From positions 1 through 29,306 of the IMG/VR virus record IMGVR_UViG_3300003841_000056: DNA of 29,306 nucleotides. The stretch is one strand, 5' to 3'. Origin of the DNA: a virus. Each line of letters starts with the position of its first letter. Positions within the stretch are counted from its first letter, which is position 1. Below, in pieces: positions 13,930 through 21,943 of this stretch. A program made the position numbers and the translations under genes. The notes beneath the pieces are model-generated. The model did no database searches. It saw only the letters and a program-made list of their open reading frames with translations, and had not been told where the DNA came from.

Positions 13930-15105
13930 TTACGCCGCGACGCGAGCGGCGAAGTCGGCCAGGTACTGGTCGGTAATGCGCTGCTGGAACAGCAGGTTCT
14001 CCACCGGCGGGACCGGGGTGTAGCCGTAGTCGATGGTGAGCTTGCCGGCTTTGAGGGTGTCCTTGTCGTTGAATTGCTCATCGAACCAGGCTTCACCGTC
14101 GATGATGTAGCCGCTGGCCTTCAGGGACCGGAACTTGGCATTGATGCTGGCCACCAGATCCTTGACGAGCGAAGGCGTCATCGGCAAGTCCACATAGACC
14201 ATGTGGGCCTCGGCGATAGTGTCGGCCAGCACCTGCGCGGTGCGGGTGTAGTTCTCGAAGGGGAAGTAGCCGCCCTGGATTTCGCAGGTGCGCGAGCCCC
14301 AGAAGCGATAGCCACTCATGTTGATCAGGGTGGTCACTTCCTTGGCATTGAGCACGCCTGCGTCCGTGGCCGGGTCCTGCAGATCCCAGAACACGTCACG
14401 GCTGATGCCGGTGGGGCCGTTCACCACCACGTTGGATAGAGTCTTGTGCCAGCCGGTTTGCTCGTCGATCTTGGCGCGCATGCCCAATGCATAGGCCACG
14501 GCCGAGATGCTGGCGTCCGCATTGGTGGTCGTGTCCCAGGACACGAAGTCCGGCCAGATCAACATAATCTCGCGCTGCCCGAACTCCGAGCGGTACGCGG
14601 TGGCCGCCACCACGGTGGCGCAGTTCCAGCACGAAGCGTAGACGAAGGCGCGCATGGTTTGCGCGATAGACGCCAGCGCATTGGTCACCGCCTTGGTGTC
14701 CAGGCCCGGCGCGCCCAGGATACGGGGCTTGATGCCCAACTTGGCCTGCGCGGCGAGCAATGCCTTGGCGCCGGTATAGCGGCCCTCGGCCGAGACGCCG
14801 CCAATAACCAGGCTGGTCTGCTCGGCTTCGTCGGCGCCTTCCGCCACGCGCACCAGCACCACCAGGGGCTTGGCCTGGGCCGCGATAGCTTCCAGTACGC
14901 GGCGCATGGTACCGCTCTTGCCGGCCTTGGCCTGCGCGGCCACGACATTGGTGATCAGGACGGCGGTGTCCAGGGGGAAGGTGGCTGCATCGGCGTCGTC
15001 GGCCGTGACGATCACGCCAATGACGGCCGTGGAAATGGTGCGGATGGGGCGCGTACCTTCGTTGATTTCGATGACGCGCACGCCATGGTGGTAATCAGCT
15101 GCCAT
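13930..15105 (-). CDS. FI: Tail sheath protein, P2 gpFI-like
   Basis: Contractile sheath subunit around the tail tube. At 391 aa it matches P2 gpFI (about 396). Typical features are the N terminus YHHGVRVIEINEGTRPIRTI, the middle LASIAQTMRAFVYASCWN and the C-terminal sheath domain with GYRFWGSRTCEIQGGYFPFE and NFL-like LENLLFQQRITDQYLADF segments. AGGAG precedes ATG 15105. It is separated by 25 nt from the fibre-assembly gene. P2 has Z/fun at this spot; this phage has no insertion here. Confidence 0.95.
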   Translation of the reverse strand: MAADYHHGVRVIEINEGTRPIRTISTAVIGVIVTADDADAATFPLDTAVLITNVVAAQAKAGKSGTMRRVLEAIAAQAKPLVVLVRVAEGADEAEQTSLVIGGVSAEGRYTGAKALLAAQAKLGIKPRILGAPGLDTKAVTNALASIAQTMRAFVYASCWNCATVVAATAYRSEFGQREIMLIWPDFVSWDTTTNADASISAVAYALGMRAKIDEQTGWHKTLSNVVVNGPTGISRDVFWDLQDPATDAGVLNAKEVTTLINMSGYRFWGSRTCEIQGGYFPFENYTRTAQVLADTIAEAHMVYVDLPMTPSLVKDLVASINAKFRSLKASGYIIDGEAWFDEQFNDKDTLKAGKLTIDYGYTPVPPVENLLFQQRITDQYLADFAARVAA

Positions 15106-15130
15106 ATTGATAGCTCCTAGTGGGTTCGGA

Positions 15131-15445
15131 TTAGGCTTGCGCCGGGGATTCGTCGGTCAGCTCGGTGGTCGGCTCGGCGGCTGGTTCTGCGGCCGGATCC
15201 TCGGCCGGCTCTGGCGGCGCCGGGATTTCTTCGATGATCCATTCGCCGGCGGTGTCATACTCGGGGTCCATCGGCTGGAACGGGGACGCCCAGCGGGCGC
15301 GGTGCCCCTCCGGCACGTCGGGCGGCTCCACTTGGACCGCCATGAAAGGCACGTTGAGTCGGTCTTCCAGCGGGAAGGGGTAAGCGTCTACCTGGTGGAG
15401 GAAAATGCCGTGGTCATCGGTCTGATAGCAAATGGTCGGTGTCAT
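15131..15445 (-). CDS. Probable tail fibre assembly protein
   Basis: Occupies the P2 gene G position, directly after the tail fibre gene. The 104-aa protein begins MTPTICYQTDDHGIFLHQVD and has PPDVPEGHRARWA then DTAGEWIIEEIPAPPEPAED. This is a layout I recall for short tail-fibre assembly chaperones of betaproteobacterial phages, which often have a conserved Trp (GEWII). The tail is a Pro/Ala/Glu low-complexity repeat (PAAEPAAEPTTE). The reading frame is open upstream to 15958 but that part is antisense-like shadow inside gene H. ATG 15445 follows the H stop by 2 nt. Confidence 0.7.
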   Translation of the reverse strand: MTPTICYQTDDHGIFLHQVDAYPFPLEDRLNVPFMAVQVEPPDVPEGHRARWASPFQPMDPEYDTAGEWIIEEIPAPPEPAEDPAAEPAAEPTTELTDESPAQA

Positions 15446-15447
15446 GG

Positions 15448-16668
15448 TCAGATATGAATACGTGGGGCAAAGTTGGTATGCATCGGCGCGGTTTCTCCGC
15501 TGCCGAAATAAAGGGTGTAGTTGCTGGAGGGCAGGTTGCCGCCGCCGTCTGCATAACGGCCGGAATTGCCGGTAGTGCCGGTCAGGGTGTCCGATGTTTG
15601 CTGGTGCCGGTGAGAGCGGATCGTGTCGGCCTTGGTGGAACCGATTGCACTGGCCAGGCCGGTGTCGGCATCGGTACCGGCGAAGCGCGGGAAGATCTTG
15701 CGCAGATCCGGGAAACGGAAGTTGTTTGCATCCACGTCCGCAAATTTGAATTCCCCAGTCTTCCAGCTGGCAGCGGCCACGGTAAGGCCTTGCTGCTGCG
15801 CCCAGGCCCAAATGGAGCCTTGGGTGGCCTTTGAACCAAGGCCGCCCACAATGTCGGCCTCGTAGCCGCGCGGGGCGGCCGTGGTACCGAACTCCAGCGC
15901 ACCGCAGCGCAAGGTGCGATAGCCGTGGAATTCGCCGGTACCGGCGACGTCCGTCCATTCCATCAGGCCAATACCCTTGACCATCACCACATCGACCAGC
16001 TTCTTTGTTGGAATGGCGGTCAGAAACGGGACCACTCCCGCCATGGCCTGGGCAATGACGCCGGCGACATATTCGATGTTGACGATCTGGCCAGCATCGG
16101 CGCCAGCGCCTGGGGTGGGCGTTGTCGGCTGGCCAGTAAGGGCCGGCGATTTCAGGGGAGCCAGATCGGCATGCGTATGGCCCTTGGGCGCCGCATAGGC
16201 CACGATGGCGTCATCCGCATATTTGCGGGTGGCCAGCACAACGGCGGGATCGATCTTCAGTTCCACGGCGGCGGTGCTCGATACCAGCAGGACGACGCGC
16301 ACGACCTGGTCCTTGCCGGCGCCATCAGCCAACACTGGTTTGTAGCTGGGTGGGCAGTTTGCCACCGCGCACAGGTTGCCAGCATCGTCGAAGATGCCGA
16401 TTTCACGCACCCACCAGCCGCCCACGTCAGCCGGCAACACCTGCTCGATGATTATCTGGCTGGCGTTCTTCGGATCCTTGTCCAGCGTATTGATGGGCGC
16501 GCGGCGCTGCTCTTTGATCAGAGCGGTCTGCTTGCGATCCGGCACAGGTACGACGCCATTGCCATCACCCACGGCCATGTGCGTCAACTTCAGCGGGATG
16601 CCCAGCGCCAGGGCATTGGCAATCCTGGCCTCGCCAATTTCGGTAGGAATAGAAAAATAGGTGCTCAT
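15448..16668 (-). CDS. H: Tail fibre protein, P2 gpH-like
   Basis: Receptor-binding fibre. The N-terminal 150 residues (MSTYFSIPTEIGEARIANAL, GGWWVREIGIFDDAGNLCAV) are the conserved baseplate-attachment domain of P2-like fibres. The middle is a short repeat/linker with GHTHADLAPL. The C terminus has a collar-like NNFRFPDLRKIFPRFAGTD, a SHRHQ motif and ends FAPRIHI, a common fibre tip signature. At 406 aa it is much shorter than P2 gpH (about 669), so host range likely differs. ATGA overlap with I; 2 nt from the assembly gene. Confidence 0.9.
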   Translation of the reverse strand: MSTYFSIPTEIGEARIANALALGIPLKLTHMAVGDGNGVVPVPDRKQTALIKEQRRAPINTLDKDPKNASQIIIEQVLPADVGGWWVREIGIFDDAGNLCAVANCPPSYKPVLADGAGKDQVVRVVLLVSSTAAVELKIDPAVVLATRKYADDAIVAYAAPKGHTHADLAPLKSPALTGQPTTPTPGAGADAGQIVNIEYVAGVIAQAMAGVVPFLTAIPTKKLVDVVMVKGIGLMEWTDVAGTGEFHGYRTLRCGALEFGTTAAPRGYEADIVGGLGSKATQGSIWAWAQQQGLTVAAASWKTGEFKFADVDANNFRFPDLRKIFPRFAGTDADTGLASAIGSTKADTIRSHRHQQTSDTLTGTTGNSGRYADGGGNLPSSNYTLYFGSGETAPMHTNFAPRIHI

Positions 16669-17285
16669 GGGTAGATGCTCATGATTTCGATGATGTGAGT
16701 GGCGCAGCCAATGAACGGCCCGCCGGTTGTCTCGATGCTGTCAGGCGACCAGGGATAGACCGTGATGGCCTCGCCAAACTGCGCGTAGGCGCCGACATAA
16801 ATCTGTCCCCGGCTTTCCAGATGGATACGCAAGCCGGTCAAATGGCGGGACAGCGGCTTGGCGTCGTCAATGAGCCGCTCCATTTCCTGGAACATTTCAT
16901 CCGTGATGCCGGTCTCCAACACGCCAACTTCGAGCGCGAACGTCCCGCGCGTTCCGCGTGGCACGGTCTGCCACCATTCGGTGATCTTGATGACGTAGCC
17001 CAGTGACTCGACCACGCCGCGCACGGCGGCAATGGTCCCCTTGTGCTGGTGGATGTAGCGGGCGGCCTTGATCGTGCCGCGCTTTACCGATTCCGGCCAG
17101 GTATCGTCCCAGCGGTCGACCGAGAAGGACCAGGCCAGGAAAGGCAGCAGATCCACCGGGCAGCGGTCAGGATTCCACAGGTCTCGAATCGGCACCGGGG
17201 TATCGGCCAGGGCGGCGCAGGCGCGGGCCAGCGCACGCTCTAAGGGCGTGGTGTTCGGCGGCAAGGTGGGGACCGGGTTATACAT
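16665..17285 (-). CDS. I: Baseplate protein, P2 gpI-like
   Basis: Baseplate wedge component. The 206-aa protein (P2 gpI about 176) has the signature DLWNPDRCPVDLLPFLAWSF and DTWPESVKRGTIKAARYIHQ followed by KGTIAAVRGVVESLG. GAGGTGG precedes ATG 17285, which overlaps gene J by 8 nt. Its stop overlaps the H start, so J, I and H are translationally linked. Confidence 0.93.
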   Translation of the reverse strand: MYNPVPTLPPNTTPLERALARACAALADTPVPIRDLWNPDRCPVDLLPFLAWSFSVDRWDDTWPESVKRGTIKAARYIHQHKGTIAAVRGVVESLGYVIKITEWWQTVPRGTRGTFALEVGVLETGITDEMFQEMERLIDDAKPLSRHLTGLRIHLESRGQIYVGAYAQFGEAITVYPWSPDSIETTGGPFIGCATHIIEIMSIYP

Positions 17286-18201
17286 CGTCCACCTCTTCCA
17301 GCACCTCGGCGGTGATCTTGATGCCGGTGCAGCGGGCGGCCTGCGTGCGCCCGCACAGAATGTCAGCGGCCGGCGACTTCACGAAGACATTGCGCACGCC
17401 CTCGACCTTCAGTGCGGCCACGTAGGCATTGCGATAGACGCTAAAGCCAAGCGGGCGCAGCGGCTTGGACATGGCCGCCGCATTCGCCCGGGCGGCATTC
17501 AAGGCGATGGGGGCCTCGGGGCCTTTCTCGACATACACCACCGCTTCCAGCACATAGTCCGTGACCTGGCCCTGCACCACCGATACCAGATCGCCCAGCG
17601 GCCGGACATCCTCGGCCGACAGAGCGTCATCGACGGCCTGCAGCAGGTCGGCCGGCGCCTGCCAGTCGTCCGAGTTGGCCAGGACCGCTACCACGACTTC
17701 GCACGGTGCCGGACTGACGGCGCGCGCGTCCAGCACGCGGCCGTCAGCGCTGCGGGCATGGAACTCGTAGGCGTTGCGAGGGCCAGCCGTTGAAAGCGCG
17801 TCAGGGGCTTCCTGAATGCGTAGGCGGTAGGCGTCGTCGCCCTCCAGCACCTCGGCCACCGGTGGCGAGGCATCTGGATCGGCCTCGACCAGCACCAGGC
17901 GCTTGACGTTGGTGTTAGCGCCAATCTGGTCGAGGTCCGGGCCGATGGCGAATGGCAGCATGACGGCCCTGGCGGCATCGTTGACACGATTGCGCAGCAG
18001 CAGCTCTTGATAGGCGTTCTCCTGCAGCAGCTTGGTGGCCGGCTCGGATTCCAGGGAGAGCACATTGGCGGCGGCCTCGCGTTCGTCTTTCGGCAGCAGC
18101 GCGAGGACGGCCGCCTTGCGATTGGCAAAGATGGTCTCGAAGTCCAGGGTTTCCAGCACCTGTGGCGCCGGCAACAGGGTCAGGTCGATGGGCGAACTCA
18201 T
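17278..18201 (-). CDS. J: Baseplate assembly protein, P2 gpJ-like
   Basis: Baseplate wedge protein homologous to T4 gp6/gpJ. At 307 aa it equals P2 gpJ (about 302). Conserved parts include SPIDLTLLPAPQVLETLDFE, QENAYQELLLRNRVNDAARA and VVVAVLANSD...AVDDALSAEDVRPLGD. AGGGGA lies upstream of ATG 18201, which overlaps W by 4 nt. The cluster V-W-J-I is in the standard P2 order. Confidence 0.94.
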   Translation of the reverse strand: MSSPIDLTLLPAPQVLETLDFETIFANRKAAVLALLPKDEREAAANVLSLESEPATKLLQENAYQELLLRNRVNDAARAVMLPFAIGPDLDQIGANTNVKRLVLVEADPDASPPVAEVLEGDDAYRLRIQEAPDALSTAGPRNAYEFHARSADGRVLDARAVSPAPCEVVVAVLANSDDWQAPADLLQAVDDALSAEDVRPLGDLVSVVQGQVTDYVLEAVVYVEKGPEAPIALNAARANAAAMSKPLRPLGFSVYRNAYVAALKVEGVRNVFVKSPAADILCGRTQAARCTGIKITAEVLEEVDDV

Positions 18202-18542
18202 TGCACGGTCCCCTGGCGCACCTGCACGGAGAATTCGACGGCCGCGCCGTTCGTGACGCCCTGCAGGACAACGGAGACGGCGCCGCTTGCGTCACGGTTG
18301 AGATTCACCGACGACAGCGAGATACGCGGCTCCCACAGGGCCAGGCGGTAGGCGACGGCGGCATAGATACGCATGACGGTCACGCCGTTCAGCGGCTGGT
18401 CGATCAACTCGGGGATTTCCGAGCCGTAGCCCCGGCGGCAGATGCGGGTTCCTAGCGGTGTCATCAGGATGTCGCGCACGGATTGCCGGATGTGATCCAG
18501 CAGCGACATGCGGCGGCCGGTGGTGGCGTTCATGGCAATCAT
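18198..18542 (-). CDS. W: Baseplate protein, P2 gpW / T4 gp25-like
   Basis: Baseplate wedge protein of the gp25-like lysozyme-fold family that seeds sheath assembly. It is 114 aa (P2 gpW about 115). Signature: LDHIRQSVRDILMTPLGTRI then RGYGSEIPELIDQPLN, and a beta-rich end. It overlaps V (ATGA) and J. No lytic activity is expected for this family branch. Confidence 0.93.
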   Translation of the reverse strand: MIAMNATTGRRMSLLDHIRQSVRDILMTPLGTRICRRGYGSEIPELIDQPLNGVTVMRIYAAVAYRLALWEPRISLSSVNLNRDASGAVSVVLQGVTNGAAVEFSVQVRQGTVQ

Positions 18543-19183
18543 GGCAGCGGCGCTCCCGACTTCTCGTCGCCGCGCTTGACTTCGCCGTGCGGGTGATTGC
18601 GCAGGCTGATATTGCCGGCCTTCACGTCACCGGTGGCCGTTACATCACCCTCGATGACCATCGCTGCGCCACCGTCGCCGCCCTGAACCTTGGCGCCGTT
18701 GTTCAAGGCGCTGAAGCCCTCCACCACCAGATTTCCCCTGATGGTCACGTCGCCGGTGCAGGTGGTTTGCGGTGCATCGGCGGTCACCGCATCAGCCTTG
18801 ACCAGTGCCGAGCTGCCCGCCGGCAGGATGGCCGACAGCGAGTGCTTGCCGAAATCGTAGAGCACCACGGCGCCGTCAGGGTAGTGGATGGAGCGGATCT
18901 TGAGGGAGGTTTGCGGGGCGGGCGACTCGGCCGAGAACAGGCCGGCCAGCACCTTACCCTGCGTCAGATCGCCATTAGGCGAAAAGACGATGACCTGCTC
19001 GCCGATGGACGGCGGGCACCAGTCGATGACATCACCGGCACGCAGCGCGATCCACTGCAGCCAGGTGGTCAGCAACGAGGGCGACAAGCGCACGCGCACC
19101 TTGTCCGCGTTGATCTCGGCAATCTTGCCGGTGCGGATCAAATTCGGGATGGTGCGAACGAGTTCGGAGAGATCGGGCGTCAT
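18539..19183 (-). CDS. V: Baseplate spike protein, P2 gpV-like
   Basis: Membrane-piercing spike. The N-terminal OB-fold (SELVRTIPNLIRTGKIAEIN, ... PSIGEQVIVFSPNGDLTQG) leads to a short beta-helix rich in Gly/Val repeats. The C terminus carries LRNHPHGEVKRG, whose HxH places the iron ion at the spike tip in P2 gpV. Length 214 aa against about 211 in P2. I choose ATG 19183 by family alignment; ATG 19192 and GTG 19219 are also in frame. No strong Shine-Dalgarno is seen. An inverted repeat lies just upstream. Confidence 0.93.
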   Translation of the reverse strand: MTPDLSELVRTIPNLIRTGKIAEINADKVRVRLSPSLLTTWLQWIALRAGDVIDWCPPSIGEQVIVFSPNGDLTQGKVLAGLFSAESPAPQTSLKIRSIHYPDGAVVLYDFGKHSLSAILPAGSSALVKADAVTADAPQTTCTGDVTIRGNLVVEGFSALNNGAKVQGGDGGAAMVIEGDVTATGDVKAGNISLRNHPHGEVKRGDEKSGAPLP

Positions 19184-19196
19184 GCAACCCATGTTG

Positions 19197-19226
19197 CCGG
19201 ATCGCGCGCGGGAAGGCACGATCCGG
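19197..19226. repeat. Perfect inverted repeat upstream of V
   Basis: CCGGATCG-14 nt-CGATCCGG, 8-bp arms, in the 125-bp gap between the moron stop and the V start. No U-tract follows on the minus strand, so it is not a simple terminator. It may be a structured leader of V or a trace of the moron insertion. Nothing else in the gap is recognisable, and no P2-type late promoter site was found. Confidence 0.5.
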
Positions 19227-19308
19227 TGGGTTGATATCTGCGTTACTGGCGCTCAGCCACCATCCCCCTCGGATCCAGTCTGAGAATATCCGTGGGAAAG
19301 CAAATGAC

Positions 19309-20433
19309 TTAGTTTTTTCCCCGCATACCCTTGATCAGCGAAACCAGTTGTTCGATGCCATCAAATTGACTCGGGATATTTTGAATATCTGCGGTGATTC
19401 CACTGAAGACAAGTGCTTCAAATTTCTCCAACGTCTTGTCGTCGTCGCTGGCCCGAGCATTTTTTGCGAAGTCAGCATAACCCTGGATGAAGGCACAAAC
19501 GCTATAGCGCAGCTCTAGTTGAAGAAGTTGTGCTTTGACCGAATATTCGTTCCGCAGTGCAATGCGGAAAAAGTACAAGAGCAGCAACTCAACTGTGATA
19601 GAGGGAATGGCGTAGGTCAAAAAGCTCCAGTCAAAATTATTTTTTGAATGAAAAACCGCACCTATCAGAAGTGCACTCAAAGGAAACGCAATTGAGACCA
19701 AACCAAAAATCTTCACCGATCTCGATGCTTTGGCTAGTTCAGTCGTTCGTTTTTCAATTAAATTTGAGAAAGCTTTAGAGAGCCCCACAAAATTAAGGTC
19801 TTCATGCTGCTCTTTGATAAGTTTTGCTAGATCAGTCGTTTTATCCTTCCAGTAGTCAAGTTTTTCTTCCCAGCTTTTTATAGAGCCAACCATTTTTCCA
19901 AGGCGCGCTTCGGATGCTTCAGTATCAGACCGAAGTGATTGGCGAACTTCATGCTGAAGATCTACGGAAAATGCCACTGTGATTCGGGCACGAAAAACTT
20001 CCAATTGGGCAGAGGCAAATGATGGAAATGCGCTCCTTTTAGCTAGGGAGAAGACAGCGACATCAAGATCATTGAGCCCACTCGCCCGTAGAACAGACTC
20101 TAGGCGGTAAGCATAGACAAAACTGAACAACCAGAAGATCTGGGTTTCAATATCTACCTCCGCTGTACCAAGTCGGTTGAACAGCTGCATAGTGGAAAAT
20201 CCGTATGCCCAATTTCTGTAAAAGATTGTTCCCTTTTTGAACGGGTAGAAGTACGGATCTGGTGAACTTTCGACAAGCATCGTGAGAATCTTCTCTACCA
20301 CCACACACACTTCGTGGTATTGGTAATTGGCCGAATTCGCGTTGAGGTGTCCTCGCACTGCCGCGAGTGCGTTCTCATAGTCACGTTTTTTAGGTTCGAG
20401 GATTTGTGAGTCGTTCGCGCTTTCCGATGTCAT
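19309..20433 (-). CDS. Two-TM coiled-coil membrane protein (moron between S and V)
   Basis: A 374-aa protein with no P2 counterpart, inserted between S and V. The N-terminal half (1-160) is helical and looks globular. Residues 165-240 are predicted coiled coil (SIKSWEEKLDYWKDKTTDLAK...NLIEKRTTELAKA). Two membrane spans follow (about 241-262, FGLVSIAFPLSALLIGAVF; about 271-293, FLTYAIPSITVELLLLYFF). The cytoplasmic end includes LRYSVCAFIQGYADFAK. It has no signal peptide. AAAAAGG precedes ATG 20433. The gene is clearly AT-richer, with many Lys/Asn/Phe codons, than the tail genes on both sides, indicating transfer. The form fits membrane-located anti-phage or exclusion proteins, but I cannot name a family. 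Confidence 0.75.
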   Translation of the reverse strand: MTSESANDSQILEPKKRDYENALAAVRGHLNANSANYQYHEVCVVVEKILTMLVESSPDPYFYPFKKGTIFYRNWAYGFSTMQLFNRLGTAEVDIETQIFWLFSFVYAYRLESVLRASGLNDLDVAVFSLAKRSAFPSFASAQLEVFRARITVAFSVDLQHEVRQSLRSDTEASEARLGKMVGSIKSWEEKLDYWKDKTTDLAKLIKEQHEDLNFVGLSKAFSNLIEKRTTELAKASRSVKIFGLVSIAFPLSALLIGAVFHSKNNFDWSFLTYAIPSITVELLLLYFFRIALRNEYSVKAQLLQLELRYSVCAFIQGYADFAKNARASDDDKTLEKFEALVFSGITADIQNIPSQFDGIEQLVSLIKGMRGKN

Positions 20434-20467
20434 CTTTGGCCTTTTTAGCTTTGATCGCGTTTAAAAC

Positions 20468-20938
20468 TTAAGATCCAGGGGAGATATACCGCAAAAGGCA
20501 TTCTCTCAACAGGAATTCGTCCGAAGTAGTGAATCCTAGCAGAGGTCGGGCCGGATATTTGTAGCTCGGTCCGCGTGGCGCCACTTTGTCCTGTAGACCT
20601 TCATGGTGCACGCGCGCGATGCGCGCTACCTTCCCGAAGAAACCGACCGATGCCTGGCTGGCGTCCGCTTGGACCTGCAGATAGGTATTCGTGCGCATCT
20701 TGCTGAACATGGCCGCTTTCTGGCGCTTGATCCGCCCGGCCTTGCCACGCAATTCCTTGCGATTCTTGCGCGCCGGGTAGGGCGTGCCGTCCGGCGCCAC
20801 CTGCTGGGCGATCAGGCGGGCGTGTTCGCGTCGTAATTCGTTGGCCACCTGGCGCACAAGCTGGCGCCGCTGCGCGGGTTGCACCTTGGCGATCAAGGCG
20901 CCGGCCCATTCTTCCAGGCGTTGCAGATCGTCGCTCAT
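20468..20938 (-). CDS. S: Tail completion protein, P2 gpS-like
   Basis: Tail completion protein needed to join tail to head. The 156-aa product begins MSDDLQRLEEWAGALIAKVQ and has ARKNRKELRGKAGRIKRQKA and GKVARIARVHHEGLQD, all typical of gpS/virion morphogenesis proteins. ATG 20938 overlaps the R stop (ATGA); the longer GTG 20959 reading is less likely. The next gene downstream is the AT-rich moron, 34 nt away. Confidence 0.92.
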   Translation of the reverse strand: MSDDLQRLEEWAGALIAKVQPAQRRQLVRQVANELRREHARLIAQQVAPDGTPYPARKNRKELRGKAGRIKRQKAAMFSKMRTNTYLQVQADASQASVGFFGKVARIARVHHEGLQDKVAPRGPSYKYPARPLLGFTTSDEFLLRECLLRYISPGS

Positions 20939-21420
20939 GGCAATGCTGGAACGTCCCACTCTGCCAGCAGGTTTTCGCCCTGGTAGAGCTGCCAGAAATC
21001 ATCAACGAATGGCGGGGTGATGTGGGGCTCGGCCGCATGGTGGATCTCCAGCCGGCCGCCGTCCTGCCGTTTCACGATGGTGCGCTCGGTGAGCGCCAGC
21101 TTGATGGACAGGTCCAGGGACTCGGCGCTGTTCATGTCTACTTCGAAGCGCACGGCCTTCTTGGCGTTCTCAGGATTGGCGAAGGCCTCAGGCTGGTGAA
21201 CCCGCATCCAGGCCAGCAGCGGCACGAATACCAGATCGAGATCTAGGCCGATGTCGGTCAAAATCAGGTTCAGGACATATTCATACTCGAAGGACAGGCC
21301 GGCCGTGCCGGTCGCGCGGGAGCCGCCCTCATCGATGAAGATGTGCAGCTTGTCCGGGTTCTGCGCCAGGTCCTTAATGGCCTTGCGCAGGTAGTCGCGT
21401 AGGTTCTTGGGCTTGTACAT
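20935..21420 (-). CDS. R: Tail completion protein, P2 gpR-like
   Basis: Partner of gpS in tail completion. It is 161 aa (P2 gpR about 155). Signature: MYKPKNLRDYLRKAIKDLAQ, then SFEYEYVLNLILTDIG and VPLLAWMRVHQPEAFANPEN. GAGAAG precedes ATG 21420. The first 47 nt overlap the end of the Rz gene, and its stop overlaps S. Confidence 0.92.
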   Translation of the reverse strand: MYKPKNLRDYLRKAIKDLAQNPDKLHIFIDEGGSRATGTAGLSFEYEYVLNLILTDIGLDLDLVFVPLLAWMRVHQPEAFANPENAKKAVRFEVDMNSAESLDLSIKLALTERTIVKRQDGGRLEIHHAAEPHITPPFVDDFWQLYQGENLLAEWDVPALP

Positions 21421-21943
21421 TCAGCTTCTCGCGCAGAGCGTTGTAGGCATCAATCAGGGCATTGGCTTGTCGGATGGCGTCATCGCCTTCGCTGGCGATG
21501 TCGTCAAGAAACTCTGCTGCCGCTGGCGTAAGTTGGGCTCGCGCTTCCTGGCCAGGTCCGCCGGCAGCGGTGGAATCTGCGCAGCCGGGTCCGGCTGGCA
21601 CTGCGGCGATGACGGGGACTGACAGCCGGATAGCGCCGCTGCGCACGCCAGCAATGTAAAGGTCTTTCTCATGGCGGGCAGTATCCCTTTCATTGGTGAG
21701 CCGGTCGGTGATGGCCTGGATGGCGTCGCGGGCATCGCGCTCGGCCTGCAGGACCTTCTGCGTGCGTTCGACCCGGGCGTCGGCCGCTGCCTGGTTGGCC
21801 GTGGCGATGCCGGCCTTCAGGTGGTCGATGTCCGCATCCTTGCGCCAGCCCTGTACCGTCCAGGCAGCAACAAAGGCAACCGCCAGCAAGCCGACGCCGA
21901 ACCCGGCACGCAGGCGCGCGCGCCATGATTCCGTGAGCGTCAT
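21374..21943 (-). CDS. Rz: Rz-like inner-membrane spanin
   Basis: Inner-membrane half of the spanin pair that fuses inner and outer membranes at lysis. The 189-aa protein has an N-terminal signal anchor (RAGFGVGLLAVAFVAAWTV, about 13-31). A long periplasmic coiled coil follows (TANQAAADARVERTQKVLQA ... DAIQAITDRLTNERDTARHE). ATG 21943 overlaps the endolysin stop (ATGA). A longer in-frame reading to 22171 is shadow inside the endolysin gene. The lipoprotein partner lies entirely inside this gene in the +1 frame. Confidence 0.9.
   Translation of the reverse strand: MTLTESWRARLRAGFGVGLLAVAFVAAWTVQGWRKDADIDHLKAGIATANQAAADARVERTQKVLQAERDARDAIQAITDRLTNERDTARHEKDLYIAGVRSGAIRLSVPVIAAVPAGPGCADSTAAGGPGQEARAQLTPAAAEFLDDIASEGDDAIRQANALIDAYNALREKLNVQAQEPTRLPAQGH
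21454..21672 (-). CDS. Rz1: Rz1-like outer-membrane lipoprotein spanin, embedded in Rz
   Basis: A 72-aa ORF fully nested in Rz, +1 frame. It begins MRKTFTLLACAAALSGCQSP, a lipoprotein signal peptide with lipobox LSGC (Cys17). A Pro-rich mature part (QIPPLPADLARKREP) follows, the Rz1 hallmark. AGGGA lies about 11 nt before ATG 21672. It would be anchored in the outer membrane and bind Rz across the periplasm. Nested Rz1 is the normal arrangement in many phages. Confidence 0.88.
   Translation of the reverse strand: MRKTFTLLACAAALSGCQSPSSPQCQPDPAAQIPPLPADLARKREPNLRQRQQSFLTTSPAKAMTPSDKPMP

Noticed and set aside
15446-15958. In-frame upstream extension of the fibre-assembly gene
   Set aside because: It runs inside gene H in another frame, is Arg/Gly-rich, and ATG 15445 gives the expected short protein just after the H stop.
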